Part shown: one piece after another, positions 20,725 to 30,630 of the stretch
How positions within the stretch are numbered: the stretch's first letter is position 1
How the letters are laid out: every line of letters starts with the position of its first letter
Source: Arthrobacter sp. CAN_C5
GTDB lineage: Bacteria; Actinomycetota; Actinomycetes; Actinomycetales; Micrococcaceae
NCBI RefSeq assembly: GCF_017875735.1
Contig: NZ_JAGGMZ010000001.1
Coordinates: forward strand, 2,542,001 to 2,606,000
Length of the DNA: 64,000 nt
Direction: 5' to 3'
Made by a program: the position numbers and the translations under genes
The notes under the pieces: model-generated
Database searches by the model: none
What the model was told of the DNA's origin: nothing
The model's input: only the letters and a program-made list of their open reading frames with translations

Positions 20725-22149
20725 ATGTTCAAGAATGCGGACGAAGTCCTCAAGTTCATCGCTGACGAAGACGTAAAGTTTGTCGACGTCCGATTCACCG
20801 ACCTTCCCGGAGTGCAGCAGCACTTCAACGTTCCCGCAAAGACAGTCGATGCAGACTTCTTTGTCAACGGGCAGCTGTTTGACGGATCCTCGATCCGCGG
20901 CTTCCAGGGAATTGCCGAGTCGGACATGCAGCTGATTCCGGACCCTACGACTGCGTTCATTGATCCCTTCCGCATGGAGAAGACGCTCGCGCTGAGCTTC
21001 TCGATTGTGAACCCTCGGACCGGCGATCCCTACCACCGTGACCCACGGGGCGTGGCAGAACGTGCCGAGGCTTACCTGAGCTCAACCGGCATCGCTGACA
21101 CCGCGTTCTTCGCGCCAGAGGCCGAGTTCTACATCTTTGACAACGTGCAGTACGAATCCCTCCCCCAGGGCAGCTTCTACAAGGTGGACTCGGTCGAAGC
21201 CCCCTGGAACAGCGGCCGCGAGGAAGAGGGCGGAAACCTTGGCAACAAGACTCCGTTCAAGGGTGGCTACTTCCCCGTGTCCCCCGTCGACAAGCAGGCC
21301 GACCTCCGCGATGCGATCTGCGTCGAGCTGGACAACGCCGGCCTTGAGGTCGAGCGGTCGCACCACGAGGTAGGTGGCGCGGGCCAGGCGGAGATCAACT
21401 ACAAGTTCACCACCATGACTCACGCAGCTGACGACCTGCAGAAGTTCAAGTACATCGTCAAGAACGTTTCCGATGCGTGGGGCAAGTCGGCAACGTTCAT
21501 GCCAAAGCCGGTCTTCGGCGACAACGGTTCAGGCATGCACTGCCACCAGTCGCTGTGGAGCGCCGGCGAGCCATTGTTCTACGACGAGCGCGGCTACGCA
21601 GGACTGTCCGACATGGCCCGCTGGTACATCGGCGGCCTGCTCAAGCACGCTTCGGCTGTGCTGGCGTTCACCAACCCGACGGTCAACTCGTACCGCCGGC
21701 TGGTCAAGGGCTTCGAAGCCCCGGTCAACATGGTCTACTCGCAGGGCAACCGCTCAGCTGGTATCCGGATCCCGATCACGGGTTCAAACCCGAAGGCCAA
21801 GCGCATCGAGTTCCGCGCGCCGGATCCCTCATCCAACCCGTATCTGGCCTTCGCTGCACAGCTGATGGCTGGCCTCGACGGCATCAAGAACCGGATCGAG
21901 CCAGCTGATCCAATCGACAAGGATCTCTACGAGCTGCCCGCCGAGGAAGCCAAGGACATCCAGAAGGCTCCAGGCTCACTGGAGGAAGCTCTGCTCGCCC
22001 TCGAGGCCGACAACGAGTTCCTGCAGGCCGGCGGCGTCTTCACCCAGGACCTGATCGACACCTGGATCGAGTACAAGCGCGAATTCGAGATCATTCCGCT
22101 GTCGCTGCGTCCGAACCCTTACGAGTTCGAGCTCTACTACGGCGTCTAG
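20725..22149 (+). CDS. glnA: Glutamine synthetase type I (adenylylatable)
   Basis: A 474-aa GSI-beta enzyme that forms glutamine from glutamate, ammonia and ATP as a dodecamer. Motifs: [17 protein letters not shown] (~52-68), the active-site [46 protein letters not shown], and the adenylylation loop DLYELPAEE with Tyr402. A GlnR-like operator lies upstream and the modifying enzyme GlnE is encoded convergently downstream. Start ATG 20725 follows TTAGGAGCATAAACG. Confidence 0.96.
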   Translation: MFKNADEVLKFIADEDVKFVDVRFTDLPGVQQHFNVPAKTVDADFFVNGQLFDGSSIRGFQGIAESDMQLIPDPTTAFIDPFRMEKTLALSFSIVNPRTGDPYHRDPRGVAERAEAYLSSTGIADTAFFAPEAEFYIFDNVQYESLPQGSFYKVDSVEAPWNSGREEEGGNLGNKTPFKGGYFPVSPVDKQADLRDAICVELDNAGLEVERSHHEVGGAGQAEINYKFTTMTHAADDLQKFKYIVKNVSDAWGKSATFMPKPVFGDNGSGMHCHQSLWSAGEPLFYDERGYAGLSDMARWYIGGLLKHASAVLAFTNPTVNSYRRLVKGFEAPVNMVYSQGNRSAGIRIPITGSNPKAKRIEFRAPDPSSNPYLAFAAQLMAGLDGIKNRIEPADPIDKDLYELPAEEAKDIQKAPGSLEEALLALEADNEFLQAGGVFTQDLIDTWIEYKREFEIIPLSLRPNPYEFELYYGV

Positions 22150-22162
22150 TCTCTAGCAAGGA

Positions 22163-22199
22163 GAAGGCCCGCACAGTTATTCCGTGCGGGCCTTCTTTC
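22163..22199 (+). terminator. Intrinsic terminator of glnA
   Basis: GAAGGCCCGCAC (22163-22174) and GTGCGGGCCTTC (22184-22195) form a 12-bp stem with a 9-nt loop, followed by TTTCT. Confidence 0.9.
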
Positions 22200-22270
22200 T
22201 GCCCAAAATTTACTGGACAGCAAGGGTCTATCGCTTGCATAACAAGTTCAACCATCCCGCTGACCACGAA

Positions 22271-22306
22271 CGATCAGTGGGATTGTCTAGACAGTCCCAC
22301 TGATCG
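22271..22306. repeat. 36-bp near-perfect palindrome between convergent glnA and glnE
   Basis: Half-sites 22271-22288 and 22289-22306 are complementary over 18 bp with one mismatch (a possible G-T pair in RNA) and no loop, centred on TGTCTAGACA. It lies 50 bp before the glnE stop. No T-run follows on either strand, so it may be a terminator for glnE without a U-tract, a protein-binding palindrome or a cruciform. Confidence 0.6.
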
Positions 22307-22358
22307 GGGCTGGTGGGTGGGAAAATGCGACGGCGGCGCACCGGGATAGGTGCGAAAC

Positions 22359-25300
22359 TCAGTACCCGTAGAAGGCGCGCTCAAAGATGGACCGGGCGCG
22401 CCGGGTCAGCCGCAGGTAGTCCTCTTCCAACAGGGCACCCATTCCGGGGCCGTACCCGCACCAGCGGGCCACCGCTTCCAGATCCCGGCGCGACGACGGC
22501 AACAGGTCCGACGCCTTGCCACTCCAGATCACGTTCGCCGCCCGCACCCGGCTCGACAGGCACCAGCTCTGCCGCAGGGTGGCCACGTCCGCTGCAGGAA
22601 GCAGCTCGGCTGCGGCGATGGCGTCCATCGCTGTGAGGGTGGAGGTGGTCTTCAGGGCATCGTTCCCGTGGGCGTGCTGCAGCTGGAGCAGTTGCACCAG
22701 CCACTCGACGTCGCTCAGGCCTCCCCGGCCGAGTTTAAGATGGCGTGACGGATCGGCTCCGCGGGGAAGCCGTTCCGATTCCATCCGTGCCTTCAACCGG
22801 CGGATCTCCCGCAGGCCTTGACTGGAAATGGCCTCCGGATACCGGATCGGGTCGATCAGCTGGGTGAACGCCGCGGCCAGCTCGTCGCTTCCTGCGACAG
22901 GCAACGCACGCAGCAGTGCCTGCGACTCCCAGACCAAGGCCCAGCGCCGGTAGTACTCTCGGAAGGACTCCAGCGACCGCACCATCGGACCCTGCTTGCC
23001 TTCAGGCCGCAGATCAGCGTCGATCTCCAGCACCCGCTCCGCCTGGATGGCAGGCGTGCAGGGCTGCTGCAGCAGAGCGGACAGCTGACTGACAATCCGC
23101 TCGGCCTGACCCTGCGCCGCTGCCTCATCGGCGCCGGGATGGGCACGGTGCACATACATTACGTCCGCATCCGAACCATAGGTGATCTCCCGACCGCCCT
23201 GCCTGCCCATCGCGACGACGACGACGTCGGTCAGCGGGGCTTCGTTGGCGAACACCGCACCCTCGGCGACATGCAGCGCGCCGAGAATAGCTGCCCGGTC
23301 GGTGGCGGACAGCGCCGCCCCCACCTCTGACTGGTCCAGCAGACCGGAGCTGTCGGCAATCGCAATCCGCAATAATTCCCGACGGCGGATCAACCGGATC
23401 AGCCGCATCGCCTCCCGCGGCTCCGGGTGACGTGACATTTTCGACTGGATCTCGCCCCACTGGGCTTCGAACTCGACCGGGACCAGATCCTTGTCGTTGC
23501 CCAGCCACTTCGTCGATTCCGGCGAGACTTCCAGCAGGTCGGCGATGAAACGGCTGCTGGAGAGGATGTGGCAGAGCCGTTCCGCGGCGGCCTTCGAGTC
23601 GCGGAGCATGCCCAGATACCAGTGGGTCTGTCCCAGCCCCTCACTGAGCCGCCGGAAACCGAGCAGCCCGGCGTCGGGATCCACGCCGTCGGCCAACCAG
23701 CCGAGCAGCACGGGCAGCAACTGCCGCTGCAGGGCAGAGCGCCGGCTGATACCGGAAGTGAGGGCCTCGATGTGGCGCATGGCCACCTTCGGGTCGAGGT
23801 AGCCCAGGGCGGCAAGGCGAGCCCGGGCCGCCTCGGGTGTGAGCTTGACGTCGTCGACGCTAAGGTTCGCGGCGGTGTTCAGCAGCGGGCGGTAGAAGAT
23901 GCTCTCGTGCAATCCGCGCACCAGCCGCTTGGTCTGCTGCCATTGCTCCAGCAGGGCGGCAGCTGCGGGCCGGGTGGTGATCTGTGCACCCTGGGAGGTC
24001 ATGGCGAGGGCGCGGCGTGAGGCGTCATCCTCGGGCATGAGGTGGGTGCGGCGCATGTTGACCAGCTGGATCCGGTGCTCCAGGACGCGCAGGTACCGGT
24101 AGGACTCGTCGAACGCCTTCGCATCGGAACGGCCGATATAGCCCGCCGCGCTCAGTGCCGCGATCGCCGACGTGGTGTCCTTGATCCTGATCGTTTCGTC
24201 CGCCTTGCCGTGGACCAGTTGCAGCAGCTGGACGGTGAATTCGACGTCGCGCAGGCCACCTGGCCCGAGCTTCAGCTGGCGTTCCGCCTCGTGGGAGGGA
24301 ATGTTGTCGGTGACGCGGCGGCGCATCGCCTGGACCGAGTCGACGAACCCTTCACGCTCGGACGAGTTCCAGACGAGGGGTGCCACGGAATCCTCGTACC
24401 GGCGGCCAAGGTCGGCGTCGCCGGCGATGGTTCGTGCTTTCAGCAGTGCCTGGAACTCCCAGGTTTGGGCCCATCGCGCGTAATAGGACAGGTGGGAGTC
24501 GAGGGTCCTAACGAGTGGACCGTCGCGGCCTTCCGGACGCAGGTTCGCATCCACCTCCCAGAGGCCCGGCTCGATACCGCTGGACGTGATGGCCCGGGAA
24601 ATCCCGGTGGCCAGTGACGTCCCGATCTTCACGGCCAGATCCTCGGCGAGGTCTGGCGCGTCGATCACGTAGATGACGTCGACGTCGGAAATGTAGTTCA
24701 GCTCGCCGGCGCCGCACTTTCCCATCCCCATCACAGCGAGGCGGACCGATGCGATGTCGGCGACGGAGAAACTGCTCGCCAGTTCCGCGCGGGAGACGGC
24801 CAACGCTGCTTCGACCGCCGCCGCTGCCAGATCTGCGAGCTCCTGGCCGACGGTGGGCAGGTAGTCCACGGGCGACGCCGAACACAGGTCCCGCACGGCA
24901 AGCTCCACCAGATGGCAGCGGTAGCGGGTGCGCAGCAGAGCGTAGGCTTCTTTGCCGCCGGTACCGGCCACGGGCATGCCCGACGACGGGTCGGCGTCGA
25001 CCGCTTCCAGGAGAGAGGACCGGAGGTGTGCGGCAGGAACTCCTCCGGGGGCCCTGCTGGGACTGACCTTGATGGTGTCGAGGTGCTCGGGCCGGCGCAT
25101 CAGGAATTCTGCCAGCGCCTCCGACGCACCCAGGAGGCGGAACAGCGGTTCGCTGCTGGCACCGCCGTCGGCCACCACCGAAGCCAGACCGGGCTGGACC
25201 GCCAGAAGGCGGACCAGCGACTGCAGGGCAAGATCGGGGTTGGCAGAGCGCGCCAGCCCATCGAACAGGGCCCGCTCCGGGATGTCCTTCAGCTCCGGTG

Positions 25301-25370
25301 CAGCCAGGAACCGGGTGCTTTTCTCCAGATCAGTAAAACCCCTACTGATGAGTTGGCGGTTCAGGCTCAT
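22359..25370 (-). CDS. glnE: Glutamine synthetase adenylyltransferase / deadenylylase
   Basis: A 1003-aa bifunctional enzyme that adds AMP to, or removes it from, the GlnA tyrosine. It has two tandem nucleotidyltransferase domains: the N-terminal one with GMGKCGAGELNYISDVDVIYV and the C-terminal one with AMGRQGGREITYGSDADVMYV, each followed by a helical domain containing KLGPGGLRDVEFTVQLLQL or KLGRGGLSDVEWLVQLLQL. ATG 25370 (MSLNRQLISRGF) is the natural start; the open frame upstream has unrelated, Ser/Arg-rich sequence. It lies 13 bp after the glnA2 stop. Confidence 0.96.
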   Translation of the reverse strand: MSLNRQLISRGFTDLEKSTRFLAAPELKDIPERALFDGLARSANPDLALQSLVRLLAVQPGLASVVADGGASSEPLFRLLGASEALAEFLMRRPEHLDTIKVSPSRAPGGVPAAHLRSSLLEAVDADPSSGMPVAGTGGKEAYALLRTRYRCHLVELAVRDLCSASPVDYLPTVGQELADLAAAAVEAALAVSRAELASSFSVADIASVRLAVMGMGKCGAGELNYISDVDVIYVIDAPDLAEDLAVKIGTSLATGISRAITSSGIEPGLWEVDANLRPEGRDGPLVRTLDSHLSYYARWAQTWEFQALLKARTIAGDADLGRRYEDSVAPLVWNSSEREGFVDSVQAMRRRVTDNIPSHEAERQLKLGPGGLRDVEFTVQLLQLVHGKADETIRIKDTTSAIAALSAAGYIGRSDAKAFDESYRYLRVLEHRIQLVNMRRTHLMPEDDASRRALAMTSQGAQITTRPAAAALLEQWQQTKRLVRGLHESIFYRPLLNTAANLSVDDVKLTPEAARARLAALGYLDPKVAMRHIEALTSGISRRSALQRQLLPVLLGWLADGVDPDAGLLGFRRLSEGLGQTHWYLGMLRDSKAAAERLCHILSSSRFIADLLEVSPESTKWLGNDKDLVPVEFEAQWGEIQSKMSRHPEPREAMRLIRLIRRRELLRIAIADSSGLLDQSEVGAALSATDRAAILGALHVAEGAVFANEAPLTDVVVVAMGRQGGREITYGSDADVMYVHRAHPGADEAAAQGQAERIVSQLSALLQQPCTPAIQAERVLEIDADLRPEGKQGPMVRSLESFREYYRRWALVWESQALLRALPVAGSDELAAAFTQLIDPIRYPEAISSQGLREIRRLKARMESERLPRGADPSRHLKLGRGGLSDVEWLVQLLQLQHAHGNDALKTTSTLTAMDAIAAAELLPAADVATLRQSWCLSSRVRAANVIWSGKASDLLPSSRRDLEAVARWCGYGPGMGALLEEDYLRLTRRARSIFERAFYGY

Positions 25371-25383
25371 GGTGGGTGCCAGC

Positions 25384-26724
25384 TTAGAGGATCCCGAGGT
25401 TGCGCCGCAGTTCATAGGGCGTGACCTGGATGCGGTAGTCGTGCCATTCGGCGCGCTTGTTCCGCAGGAAGTTCTCGTAGACCTGCTCGCCCAGTATCCC
25501 GGCAACCAGTTCCGAATCCTCCATCACCCGGATCGCGTCGTGGAGGCTTGCGGGCAGCGGGTCGTGGCCCATCGCGCGGCGCTCGGTGGCCGTCAGGCTC
25601 CACACATCGTCCTCGGCGCCCGGCGGCAGCTCGTAGCCTTCCTCGATACCCTTCAGACCGGCGCCGAGCAGCACTGAGTAGGCGAGGTAGGGGTTGCTGG
25701 CCGAGTCGATACCGCGGTATTCGATGCGCGCCGACTGGCCCTTGTTCGGCTTGTACAGGGGGACGCGGACCAGTGCTGAACGGTTGTTGTGGCCCCAGGA
25801 CAGGTAGCTGGGGGCTTCTCCCCCGCCCCAGAGCCGCTTGTAGGAGTTGACGAACTGGTTGGTGACCGCTGTGAACTCGGGGGCGTGTTTGAGGATTCCG
25901 GCGATGAACTGGCGTGCCGTCTTGGACAGCTGGAATTCGGCTCCGGCCTCGTAGAAGGCGTTGGCGTCGCCCTCGAAGAGGGAGAAATGGGTGTGCATGC
26001 CGGAGCCGGGGTGGTCGGAGAACGGCTTGGGCATGAAGGTGGCGTAGCTGTTCTGGGTCAGTGCCACCTCTTTGATGATGGTCCGGAAGGTCATGATGTT
26101 GTCGGCGGTCTGCAGCGCGTCCGCGTAGCGCAGGTCGATCTCGTTCTGGCCCGGCCCGGCCTCGTGGTGGGTGAACTCGACGGAGATCCCGACCGATTCC
26201 AGCATGGCGACGGCGGTGCGCCGGAAGTCCTGCGCCACGCCGCCCGGCACGTGGTCGAAGTAGCCCGCCTGGTCCACCGGTACGGGCTGGCCGTCCGGGC
26301 CCAGCTCGTCGGATTTGAGCAGGTAGAACTCGATTTCCGGGTGGGTATAGCAGGTGAATCCCATGTCCGCGGCTTTCGCCAGGGTCCGCTTCAACACCCC
26401 GCGGGGGTCGGCGGTGGAGGGCTCCCCATCCGGGGTGAGGATGTCACAGAACATCCTCGACGTCGGTTCCTTCTCCCCACGCCAGGGCAGGATCTGGAAG
26501 GTTGACGGGTCGGGCTGCGCCAGCATGTCCGACTCGAACACCCGCGCCAAGCCTTCGATGGAGGAGCCGTCAAAGCCCAGCCCCTCCTCGAAGGCTCCTT
26601 CCACTTCTGCCGGGGCAAGTGCCACCGACTTCAGTGAACCGACGACGTCGGTGAACCACAGGCGCACAAACCGCACATCGCGTTCCTCGATGGTACGGAG
26701 TACAAATTCCTGCTGGCGGTCCAT
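25384..26724 (-). CDS. glnA2: Glutamine synthetase-like protein, non-adenylylated type
   Basis: A 446-aa GSI-type protein (GFDGSSIEGLARVFESDM; HPEIEFYLL; GSGMHTHFSLF; NRSALVRVPLY; RGIDSASNPYLAYSVLL). At the position of the adenylylation loop it has DDVWSLTATERR, so the modifiable Tyr is absent. In other actinobacteria glnA2 sits beside glnE in the same order. Whether it makes glutamine or a gamma-glutamyl compound cannot be read here. RBS GAGGGTAGC precedes ATG 26724. Confidence 0.9.
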   Translation of the reverse strand: MDRQQEFVLRTIEERDVRFVRLWFTDVVGSLKSVALAPAEVEGAFEEGLGFDGSSIEGLARVFESDMLAQPDPSTFQILPWRGEKEPTSRMFCDILTPDGEPSTADPRGVLKRTLAKAADMGFTCYTHPEIEFYLLKSDELGPDGQPVPVDQAGYFDHVPGGVAQDFRRTAVAMLESVGISVEFTHHEAGPGQNEIDLRYADALQTADNIMTFRTIIKEVALTQNSYATFMPKPFSDHPGSGMHTHFSLFEGDANAFYEAGAEFQLSKTARQFIAGILKHAPEFTAVTNQFVNSYKRLWGGGEAPSYLSWGHNNRSALVRVPLYKPNKGQSARIEYRGIDSASNPYLAYSVLLGAGLKGIEEGYELPPGAEDDVWSLTATERRAMGHDPLPASLHDAIRVMEDSELVAGILGEQVYENFLRNKRAEWHDYRIQVTPYELRRNLGIL

Positions 26725-26848
26725 TGCTACCCTCTTTCATGCAGTTGATTGGTGCCCGCCCATCATCACGAGGGCGGGCCACCAGTTCACTCTACTGGGC
26801 GGGGTCTCGTACGGCAGGATCACCACCGTTATGCCAGGCGGGGTGACG

Positions 26849-28462
26849 TCAGAGCACCAGGCCCAGGGCGAAAGGACCAATCATGACCGTGAAGATCGTG
26901 ATGAGGATGACGCCCACGATATTGAGGACAATACCGCCGCGCACCATCTCGGTGATCTTCACGTTTCCGGTGGCGTAGACAATCGCGTTGGGAGGCGTAC
27001 CGACCGGGAGCATGAACGCGCAGGTGGCCGCGAGGGCTGCCGGAATGAGCAGCGTCTGCGGGTCGATACCAATGCCGATGGCAACGCCGCCGAGGATCGG
27101 AATGAAGGTTGCTGCCGTCGCAGTGTTGCTGGTGATCTCTGTCAGGAGCAGTACAATCGTCACCACAACGGCCAGCAGCAACACAATCGGCAGGGCGCCG
27201 AGCCCGCTGACCTGCTCGCCGAACCAGGCGTCGAGCCCGGTCCGCGCAACCGCTCCGGCGAGGGCTAGGCCTCCGCCGAACAACAGCAGCACACCCCAGG
27301 GCAGGCCCTCTTCGGCATCCTTCCAGACCAGGGTCATGTTTCCCTTCTTGTCAGCCGGGATCATGAACAGTGCGATACCCGCCGAGATCGCAATCGCCGT
27401 GTCATCCAGCGATCCAAGCCATGGCATAGCCGACTCGACCGCGCCGATGTTCGACAGGAGACCCGGGAAGATCCAGAGGAAGGCGGCACTCGCGAACACC
27501 ACGAGGACGGTCTTTTCGCCCTGGCTCATGGTGCCGAGCTTGCTGATCTCGGAATCGATCAGTTCCTTGCCGCCCGGGATTTCCTCGAGGGCGAACTTGA
27601 AGATGACACGGGTGATGAGCAGCCAGGCAATTCCGATGAAGACGACGACGATCGGGACACCGAGCATCATCCACTGGACGAAGCCGACGTCCTCACCGAG
27701 TTCGGTGCTGATGTATCCGGCGACGATCGCGTTGGGAGGGCTGCCGAGGAGGGTACCCAGACCACCGATGGTTGCTGCCCAGGCGATCGAGAGGATGAGG
27801 GCCACACCGAAAATGCGGACCTCCTTGTCGCTGACGACGTCGCTGATGGACTTGCCGGCGTCGAGGTCCCTGGCTGTCTGGCCGGTGGGTGTCTTGGACC
27901 CGTGGCTGTTCTCGACGACGAGGGTGAGGATGCTGAGCGCGATCGGGAGCATCATCAGCGTGGTCGCCGTGTTGGAGACCCACATCGAGAGGAATGCGGT
28001 GGAGATCATCAGTCCGAGGATGATCCGGCGTGGATGGGTGCCAACGCGGCGCAGGGTCAGCAACGCGATCCGGCGGTGCAGGTTCCATTTCTGCATGGCG
28101 ATGGCGATGAGGAAGCCGCCGAGGAACAGGAACACGATGGGGTTTGCGTAGGGCGCCGTCGCCTCTGCCACCGTCGATCCGGAGAGCATCGGCAGCAGGA
28201 CAATCGGCAGCAGCGATGTCACTGACAGCGGAAGCGCCTCGGTCATCCACCACACGGCCATCAGGCCGGCAATAGCCGCGACCGCCCGGGCCTCGTTAGG
28301 GAGCTCAGACCCGCCCAGGGCGAAGTAGATCACCAGGGCGATCGCCACCCCGAGTCCCCGCACCATCCAGAGGCGCCCTGCCGACCGGGTCGGCTCGCCG
28401 CCCTCGGTTGCGGCGGCTGTTGAAGTACCGCCCGCTCTTGATTCTTCTGCCTGATCACTCAT
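26849..28462 (-). CDS. DASS (SLC13) family Na+-coupled anion/dicarboxylate transporter
   Basis: A 537-aa inner-membrane carrier with more than ten hydrophobic helices. The SLC13 repeats are visible: AVWWMTEALPLSVTSLLPIV in the first half, SNTATTLMMLPIA (the SNT substrate/sodium motif), and the second copy SNTATAATFIPIL followed by LPVGTPPNAIVYATG. The cytoplasmic N-terminus is Ser/Gly/Glu-rich. Substrate is probably a C4-dicarboxylate or citrate-like acid, not decidable from sequence. It is divergent from panB. Confidence 0.88.
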   Translation of the reverse strand: MSDQAEESRAGGTSTAAATEGGEPTRSAGRLWMVRGLGVAIALVIYFALGGSELPNEARAVAAIAGLMAVWWMTEALPLSVTSLLPIVLLPMLSGSTVAEATAPYANPIVFLFLGGFLIAIAMQKWNLHRRIALLTLRRVGTHPRRIILGLMISTAFLSMWVSNTATTLMMLPIALSILTLVVENSHGSKTPTGQTARDLDAGKSISDVVSDKEVRIFGVALILSIAWAATIGGLGTLLGSPPNAIVAGYISTELGEDVGFVQWMMLGVPIVVVFIGIAWLLITRVIFKFALEEIPGGKELIDSEISKLGTMSQGEKTVLVVFASAAFLWIFPGLLSNIGAVESAMPWLGSLDDTAIAISAGIALFMIPADKKGNMTLVWKDAEEGLPWGVLLLFGGGLALAGAVARTGLDAWFGEQVSGLGALPIVLLLAVVVTIVLLLTEITSNTATAATFIPILGGVAIGIGIDPQTLLIPAALAATCAFMLPVGTPPNAIVYATGNVKITEMVRGGIVLNIVGVILITIFTVMIGPFALGLVL

Positions 28463-28578
28463 AAGTTCAGCTCCTGCACGCCGTCGTGTTTTGAGTCACA
28501 ACGTAACACGGGTGGTCATACCGATAACGGATGTTGCGGCCTACATACCGGCAGGGGGTCTGAAGTAGGCTCGGGTGT

Positions 28579-29463
28579 ATGACTTCAGCAGAGATCCCAG
28601 CACCTTACGGGTCGGGCGCCCGGGACGCCGACGCCGTCGCGCCAGCGGTGGACGCCACGCCCCGGACGCCGGCCCGGATCCGCACCCATCACCTCCAGCA
28701 GGCCAAGACCGAGGGTCGGCGCTTCGCGATGCTCACCGCCTACGACCAGTACGCAGCGGAGATTTTCGACGACGCCGGCATCGAGGTGCTGCTCGTCGGT
28801 GATTCCGCCGCGAACAACGTACTCGGCTACAGCACCACACTGCCGATCACCGTGGACGAAATGATCATCTTCTCCCGCGCCGTCACCAACGGAGCGCACC
28901 GCGCGCTGGTGGTCTGCGACCTGCCATTCGGCAGCTATGAGGTCTCCCCCGCCCAGGCCATCGAGTCGTCGGTGCGTCTGATGAAGGAGGGCGGGGTCCA
29001 CGCGGTGAAAATGGAGGGCGGACGGCATTACGCTGACACCGTCCGGGCCCTGTCCACCGCTGGAATCCCGGTGATGGCCCACGTCGGATTCACGCCGCAG
29101 AGCGAGCACGCCCTGGGCGGGTACCGGGTCCAGGGACGGGGTGACGCCGCCCAGGAACTGATTGACGACGCCGTGGCCCTCGCCGACGCCGGAGCATTCT
29201 GCGTCCTAATGGAGATGGTTCCCGCCGACGTGGCTGCCGCCGTCGACCGCGCCATCGGAGTGCCGACCATTGGGATCGGCGCCGGCAACGCGACCACCGG
29301 GCAGGTCCTGGTCTGGCAGGACATGGCAGGGGTCCGGACCGGGCGTCAGCCGAAGTTCGTCAAGCAGTTCGCTGATGTGCGGTCGGTACTGGCCGCGGCC
29401 GCGACGACCTACGGCGAGGAAGTACGCAACGGCACCTTCCCCGGACCGGAACACAGCTTCTGA
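28579..29463 (+). CDS. panB: 3-methyl-2-oxobutanoate hydroxymethyltransferase
   Basis: A 294-aa pantothenate-pathway enzyme that transfers a hydroxymethyl group from methylene-tetrahydrofolate to 2-oxoisovalerate. Motifs: [26 protein letters not shown] (Mg-binding Asp), [40 protein letters not shown] and [20 protein letters not shown] ~35-residue Pro/Arg-rich extension precedes the core. ATG 28579 is the farthest plausible start. Confidence 0.95.
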   Translation: MTSAEIPAPYGSGARDADAVAPAVDATPRTPARIRTHHLQQAKTEGRRFAMLTAYDQYAAEIFDDAGIEVLLVGDSAANNVLGYSTTLPITVDEMIIFSRAVTNGAHRALVVCDLPFGSYEVSPAQAIESSVRLMKEGGVHAVKMEGGRHYADTVRALSTAGIPVMAHVGFTPQSEHALGGYRVQGRGDAAQELIDDAVALADAGAFCVLMEMVPADVAAAVDRAIGVPTIGIGAGNATTGQVLVWQDMAGVRTGRQPKFVKQFADVRSVLAAAATTYGEEVRNGTFPGPEHSF

Positions 29464-29464
29464 G

Positions 29465-29629
29465 CTACTGCTCGTCCTCGGCGTCCCACGCCTGGTTGCG
29501 CTGCGCCACCTTCTCCAGGGCGCGCTCAGCCTCAGCCCGGGTGGGATAAGGCCCAATCAGTTTCCGCCAATCGGACTGTGCGTCCTCTTCAATCTCGTGG
29601 GTCTGTACGTTGTACCAGAACTCGGCCAT
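29465..29629 (-). CDS. SPOR-like mini-protein (54 aa)
   Basis: A short gene on the minus strand between panB and map: ATG 29629 with AGGAGGACACCC upstream (strong ribosome site), stop TAG 29465-29467. It encodes [17 protein letters not shown]...[18 protein letters not shown], resembling a single SPOR-type repeat, and ends acidic. In related actinobacteria similar mini-proteins sit next to map/panB; the role is unknown. The stop lies 2 bp from the convergent panB stop. Confidence 0.8.
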   Translation of the reverse strand: MAEFWYNVQTHEIEEDAQSDWRKLIGPYPTRAEAERALEKVAQRNQAWDAEDEQ

Positions 29630-29689
29630 GGGTGTCCTCCTCGATGGTCACTTTCGGCGGGACGCCGTACCGCCTATAAGATCAAGAGT

Positions 29690-30568
29690 ATGCCTCAGCA
29701 ATCCGTCAGCGCACCCGTAGGAACGCTTGTTCCGGGGACCGTCAGCCCACAGCTGCCGGTTCCGGCCAGCATTACCCGCCCAGAGTACGTCGGCCGCAGC
29801 GGGCCAGCACCCTTCACCGGGTCCGAGGTCAAGACTCCGGAGACGATCGAAAAGATCCGCCGGGCCAGCCGCCTGGCCGCTCAGGCCATCGTCGAGGTGG
29901 GACGCCACATTGAGCCTGGCGTCACCACCGACCACCTGGATCGGGTGGGACACCAGTTCCTTGTGGAGAATGGCGCGTACCCCTCAACTCTGGGCTACCG
30001 CGGGTTCCCGAAGTCCATCTGCTCCTCGTTGAACGAGGTGATCTGCCACGGCATCCCCGACACCACGGTGGTCCGCGACGGCGACATCATCAACATCGAC
30101 ATCACCGCGTACCTGGACGGGGTCCACGGGGACACCAACCACACCTTCCTGGTGGGCGACGTCGACGACGAGTCCCGCCTCCTGGTGGAGCGCACCAAGG
30201 AATCCCTGAACCGGGCCATCAAGGCGGTAGCCCCCGGCCGGGAAATCAACGTGATTGGGCGGGCCATCGAGTCCTACGCCCGACGGTTTGGTTACGGCGT
30301 GGTGCGCGACTTCACCGGGCACGGCGTCGGTGAAGCGTTCCACACCGGGCTGATCATCCCCCATTACGACGCCGCGCCGGCCTACAACCGGGTCATCGAG
30401 CCGGGGATGACGTTCACCATCGAGCCGATGCTCACCCTCGGAACCATCGAGTGGGACATGTGGGCGGATGAGTGGACCGTGGTCACCAAGGATCGCCAGC
30501 GCACCGCACAGTTTGAGCACACCCTGCTGGTGACCGACAGCGGCGCCGAAGTTTTGACCGTCCCTTAG
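29690..30568 (+). CDS. map: Methionine aminopeptidase type I
   Basis: A 292-aa dimetal enzyme that removes initiator Met. The metal ligands of the family are visible: D in [17 protein letters not shown] (two Asp), H in [10 protein letters not shown] in FTIEPML and E in QFEHTLLV. A ~40-residue N-terminal extension with Pro/Val/Ser precedes the domain, as in actinobacterial MapB-type proteins. I chose ATG 29690 ([11 protein letters not shown]); the longer open frame overlaps panB and the SPOR gene. Confidence 0.93.
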   Translation: MPQQSVSAPVGTLVPGTVSPQLPVPASITRPEYVGRSGPAPFTGSEVKTPETIEKIRRASRLAAQAIVEVGRHIEPGVTTDHLDRVGHQFLVENGAYPSTLGYRGFPKSICSSLNEVICHGIPDTTVVRDGDIINIDITAYLDGVHGDTNHTFLVGDVDDESRLLVERTKESLNRAIKAVAPGREINVIGRAIESYARRFGYGVVRDFTGHGVGEAFHTGLIIPHYDAAPAYNRVIEPGMTFTIEPMLTLGTIEWDMWADEWTVVTKDRQRTAQFEHTLLVTDSGAEVLTVP

Positions 30569-30630
30569 CCATCGGGTTCCAGCGGCACCCTGCTGCGCCG
30601 GCGACCCATGACCTACCCCTGGAGATAAAC

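Noticed and set aside
26988..28151. 387-aa open frame on the plus strand inside the DASS transporter
   Set aside because: Antisense shadow of a clear membrane carrier with complete family motifs; its translation is Ser/Arg/Pro/Met-rich without any domain.
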